A stretch of DNA of 7,601 bases from assembly GCA_026225435.1 (NCBI GenBank), contig JAMFST010000856.1, forward strand, positions 1-7,601. The letters are read 5' to 3'. Shown in pieces: positions 6,018-7,601 of the stretch. Within the stretch, counting starts at the first letter, position 1. Every line of letters starts with the position of its first letter. The translations under genes and the position numbers were made by a program. This DNA comes from Labilithrix luteola (GTDB lineage: Bacteria > Myxococcota_A > Polyangia > Polyangiales > Polyangiaceae). A model generated the notes under the pieces. The model was not told where the DNA came from. It did not search any database and saw nothing but the letters and a program-made list of their open reading frames with translations.

Positions 6018-6755
6018 TCAATGGTGCGTCTTGGCCTTCTCGCAGCTCGCGTGAAGCGCCTCTCCGTCGGCGACCCTCGCGGGGTCGCCATTCCCGGAGC
6101 GTACCTCCGCCACGGCGCTGAGCGCAGCGTCGTCCTGGCACACCGCGCGCGCATCGAGATCCGCGGCCGCGCGATAGAGCTTCAGCGCCAGCACGCGATG
6201 ACCGTGCTTCACCGCCACGTCGCCCGCCGCCTGCCCGTGCACCGCGTCGCCGGGAAAGGCGGTGGCGAACCACATGCACGGCTCGAAGGAGGAGTTGTCG
6301 GCCGTACACTTGTCCACACCGTCGACCATCACCGAGGCGCGCAGCGATGCGAGGTCCTTCGATTCGCGCAGGGCGGGATAGCGGTCGAGAAACGCCTGCA
6401 GCGCGACGGCCAGCTCTTCGCGGTTTCGATCGGCTCGGCGATCGGCCTCGATCGAGTGACTGGCGGCGCTGACGAGGAGCGACTTCCAGGAGTCGTCTCG
6501 CTCGGTGGGGCGCACCTCCTCGGCGTGCTGGAGCAGCTCGAGCCACGAACCCGAGCGGGCGAGCGCCTGCAGATCCGCCATCGAGTACCGGCGGTCATCG
6601 GCGCTACGGGCTACGAGCGGGGGAGCCGGCGCAGCAGGAGCCGGAGCGGGAGCAGCCGTCACCGGAGCCGGTGCTGCCGGGTTCTCACCGCCACACGCCG
6701 CCAGGCCGGTGGTGCACAGGACGACTACCGACCAGGACACCGCGAGTCGATTCAT
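6018..6755 (-). CDS. Lipoprotein of unknown function with Ala/Pro linker (245 aa)
   Basis: Family not recognised. From the ATG at 6755 a short signal begins MNRLAVSW and ends in the lipobox LAAC with Cys21; longer in-frame starts up to 6839 would bury this signal, so 6755 is chosen despite no clear ribosome binding site. A flexible Ala/Pro-rich linker follows (about 25-46), as is usual for envelope-anchored lipoproteins. The rest looks mainly helical, for example YSMADLQALARSGSWLELL and DVAVKHGHRVLALKLYRAA. The latter resembles a single TPR/Sel1-like helical hairpin, but I see no repeat series. Four cysteines (150, 160, 206, 238) could form two disulfides outside the cytoplasm. It precedes the small secreted protein on the same strand by 51 bases, so the two may share a transcript and act in the same envelope process. 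Confidence 0.8.
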   Translation of the reverse strand: MNRLAVSWSVVVLCTTGLAACGGENPAAPAPVTAAPAPAPAAPAPPLVARSADDRRYSMADLQALARSGSWLELLQHAEEVRPTERDDSWKSLLVSAASHSIEADRRADRNREELAVALQAFLDRYPALRESKDLASLRASVMVDGVDKCTADNSSFEPCMWFATAFPGDAVHGQAAGDVAVKHGHRVLALKLYRAAADLDARAVCQDDAALSAVAEVRSGNGDPARVADGEALHASCEKAKTHH

Positions 6756-6848
6756 GGGGGAAGGTGGACGCACGGGGCGGGGAAAAGCTTCATCGACGTG
6801 CACTTTTTTCTTGGATGGAACGTACCCGTGCGGTGTCAAAAGCGGAAC
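6756..6848. promoter_or_regulatory. Divergent intergenic region with candidate promoter for the minus-strand pair
   Basis: This 93-bp spacer separates two divergently read lipoprotein genes and must hold the promoters of both unless transcription enters from elsewhere. On the minus strand a perfect TTGACA lies at 6839-6834. At a 17-base spacing the -10 position reads only ATCCAA, a poor match. An A/T-richer patch at about 6783-6812, including six consecutive T, stands out from the GC-rich surroundings. No convincing plus-strand promoter was found. Confidence 0.35.
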
Positions 6849-7601
6849 ATGATCTCATTCGCGCGCTTGCCGGCCTGCGTCACGGTGTCCGGGTTGCTCA
6901 GTCTGGCGGCAGCAACTGCCGCGTGCGGGGGAAGCGCGACGACGCCGGTCGCGGTGACGACGCCGACGCCCGCGACGCCATCCATTGCGCCCGTGGTCAC
7001 GGCGTCATCGGCACCCGTGCCCGCCGCGAGCGAGTCGCGAATGTCGCCCAGGCTGCGTCTCGGCCACTACTCGACGGCCGACGGAACCTTCGGCCTCGTG
7101 CTCGACCGCGTCGCCAGCCCGCCCCGGGTGAAGATCGACGGGAAGAACGAGGTCTCCACGCTGGCAGTTCGCCGCCACTCCTCGACCGAGACGACCTTCC
7201 TGACGACCCACGACGATCTCGCCCTCACCGCCGACGACTGGGGACAGGTCACGGCCTACAGCGACGATCCCGCGGGCCGCTCCCGCGAGCTTCCCTTGGT
7301 CCGCGACGCCGATGCGGCACCGCTCCCCGAGCCGGCTGCCGAGGGTCCCGACGCGGCGGCCGCAAGCGCTTCGGCCGCGCTGAGGGACGCGTGCGGCGCC
7401 ACCATCGACGTACAATTTACCAGCGCGCCGACCGCCGTCGAAGCTCCGGGCGCGGTGGCCACCGCCTGGCGCACCGCACGCGCGTTTGCTCGCGTCTGCC
7501 GCGACCACCTCGGCAAGAACGCCGTCGCCGCGAAGATCCACCACGTCCGCATCGGCGAGGCGAAGGAGACGGGGTTCGAGCTACGCGGCGGTACGGTCGA
7601 C
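6849..7601 (+). CDS. N-terminal part of a second unrecognised lipoprotein, cut by the window edge
   Basis: From ATG 6849 the frame stays open for 251 codons to the right edge without a stop, so the C-terminus is outside the window. The N-terminus MISFARLPAC, a hydrophobic core and ATAAC with Cys26 fit a lipoprotein signal, with Thr at the -3 position rather than the commoner Leu. A Thr/Pro/Ala-rich linker follows (about 30-62), with repeats such as TTPTPATP. A polar segment comes next (LRLGHYSTADGTFGLVLDRV), then an Asp/Ala/Pro-rich stretch (152-180) and a region with Cys182 and Cys217. Third codon positions are strongly G/C throughout. I see only a weak upstream purine stretch (AGCGGA), and no other start lies close by. 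No family is recognised. Linker style and layout resemble the divergent lipoprotein, suggesting a related location but not necessarily homology. Confidence 0.8.
   Translation, partial: MISFARLPACVTVSGLLSLAAATAACGGSATTPVAVTTPTPATPSIAPVVTASSAPVPAASESRMSPRLRLGHYSTADGTFGLVLDRVASPPRVKIDGKNEVSTLAVRRHSSTETTFLTTHDDLALTADDWGQVTAYSDDPAGRSRELPLVRDADAAPLPEPAAEGPDAAAASASAALRDACGATIDVQFTSAPTAVEAPGAVATAWRTARAFARVCRDHLGKNAVAAKIHHVRIGEAKETGFELRGGTVD

Noticed and set aside
6505..6852. Plus-strand ORF opposite the minus-strand lipoprotein start
   Set aside because: Its Ala/Gly run is the complement of the lipoprotein's Ala/Pro linker; it has no independent coding support.
7005..7544. Minus-strand ORFs opposite the right-hand lipoprotein gene
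   Set aside because: They have Arg/Gly-rich composition and no motifs, whereas the plus strand has a lipoprotein signal, linker and strong third-position G/C.

Overview
The window is GC-rich bacterial DNA with strong G/C preference at third codon positions. It carries several lipoproteins with Ala/Pro/Thr-rich linkers after the lipid-attachment cysteine, and an exported S53 (sedolisin) peptidase. This style suits a myxobacterium-like member of Myxococcota, but that is an inference from composition and gene content, not a marker-gene result.

Left end (1-750): the 3' part of an unrecognised membrane protein gene enters from the left. Its frame appears to be extended artificially past a run of four G. 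A poorly coding stretch follows, with a possible short ORF on the minus strand, a 12-bp perfect tandem duplication and a UUCG hairpin. A complete tRNA-Lys(CTT) gene lies on the minus strand at 677-749, with a consensus TTGACA -35 box upstream.

Centre (863-5431): five plus-strand genes are packed head to tail, mostly with overlapping stops and starts. The first encodes an S53-family serine-carboxyl peptidase made as a lipoprotein. The other four encode what looks like a full set for GDP-D-glycero-alpha-D-manno-heptose synthesis: a sugar-1-phosphate nucleotidyltransferase (HddC-like), a GHMP kinase (HddA), a SIS-domain sedoheptulose-7-phosphate isomerase (GmhA-like) and a HAD-family heptose bisphosphatase (GmhB). 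In reaction order the route is GmhA, HddA, GmhB, HddC, and the product would feed heptose into a surface polysaccharide. A GHMP-type kinase, rather than an HldE-type kinase/adenylyltransferase, points to the GDP branch rather than the ADP (LPS core) branch. No glycosyltransferase is visible, so the acceptor glycan is unknown.

Right end (5415-7601): the heptose operon ends in a 17-bp tail-to-tail overlap with a minus-strand gene for a small secreted protein of unknown function. Upstream of that gene, on the same strand, is an unrecognised lipoprotein gene. Divergent from it, across a 93-bp spacer, a second unrecognised lipoprotein gene runs off the right edge. These three form an uncharacterised envelope-protein neighbourhood. 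I saw no CRISPR array, insertion sequence, transposase or recognisable phage gene.
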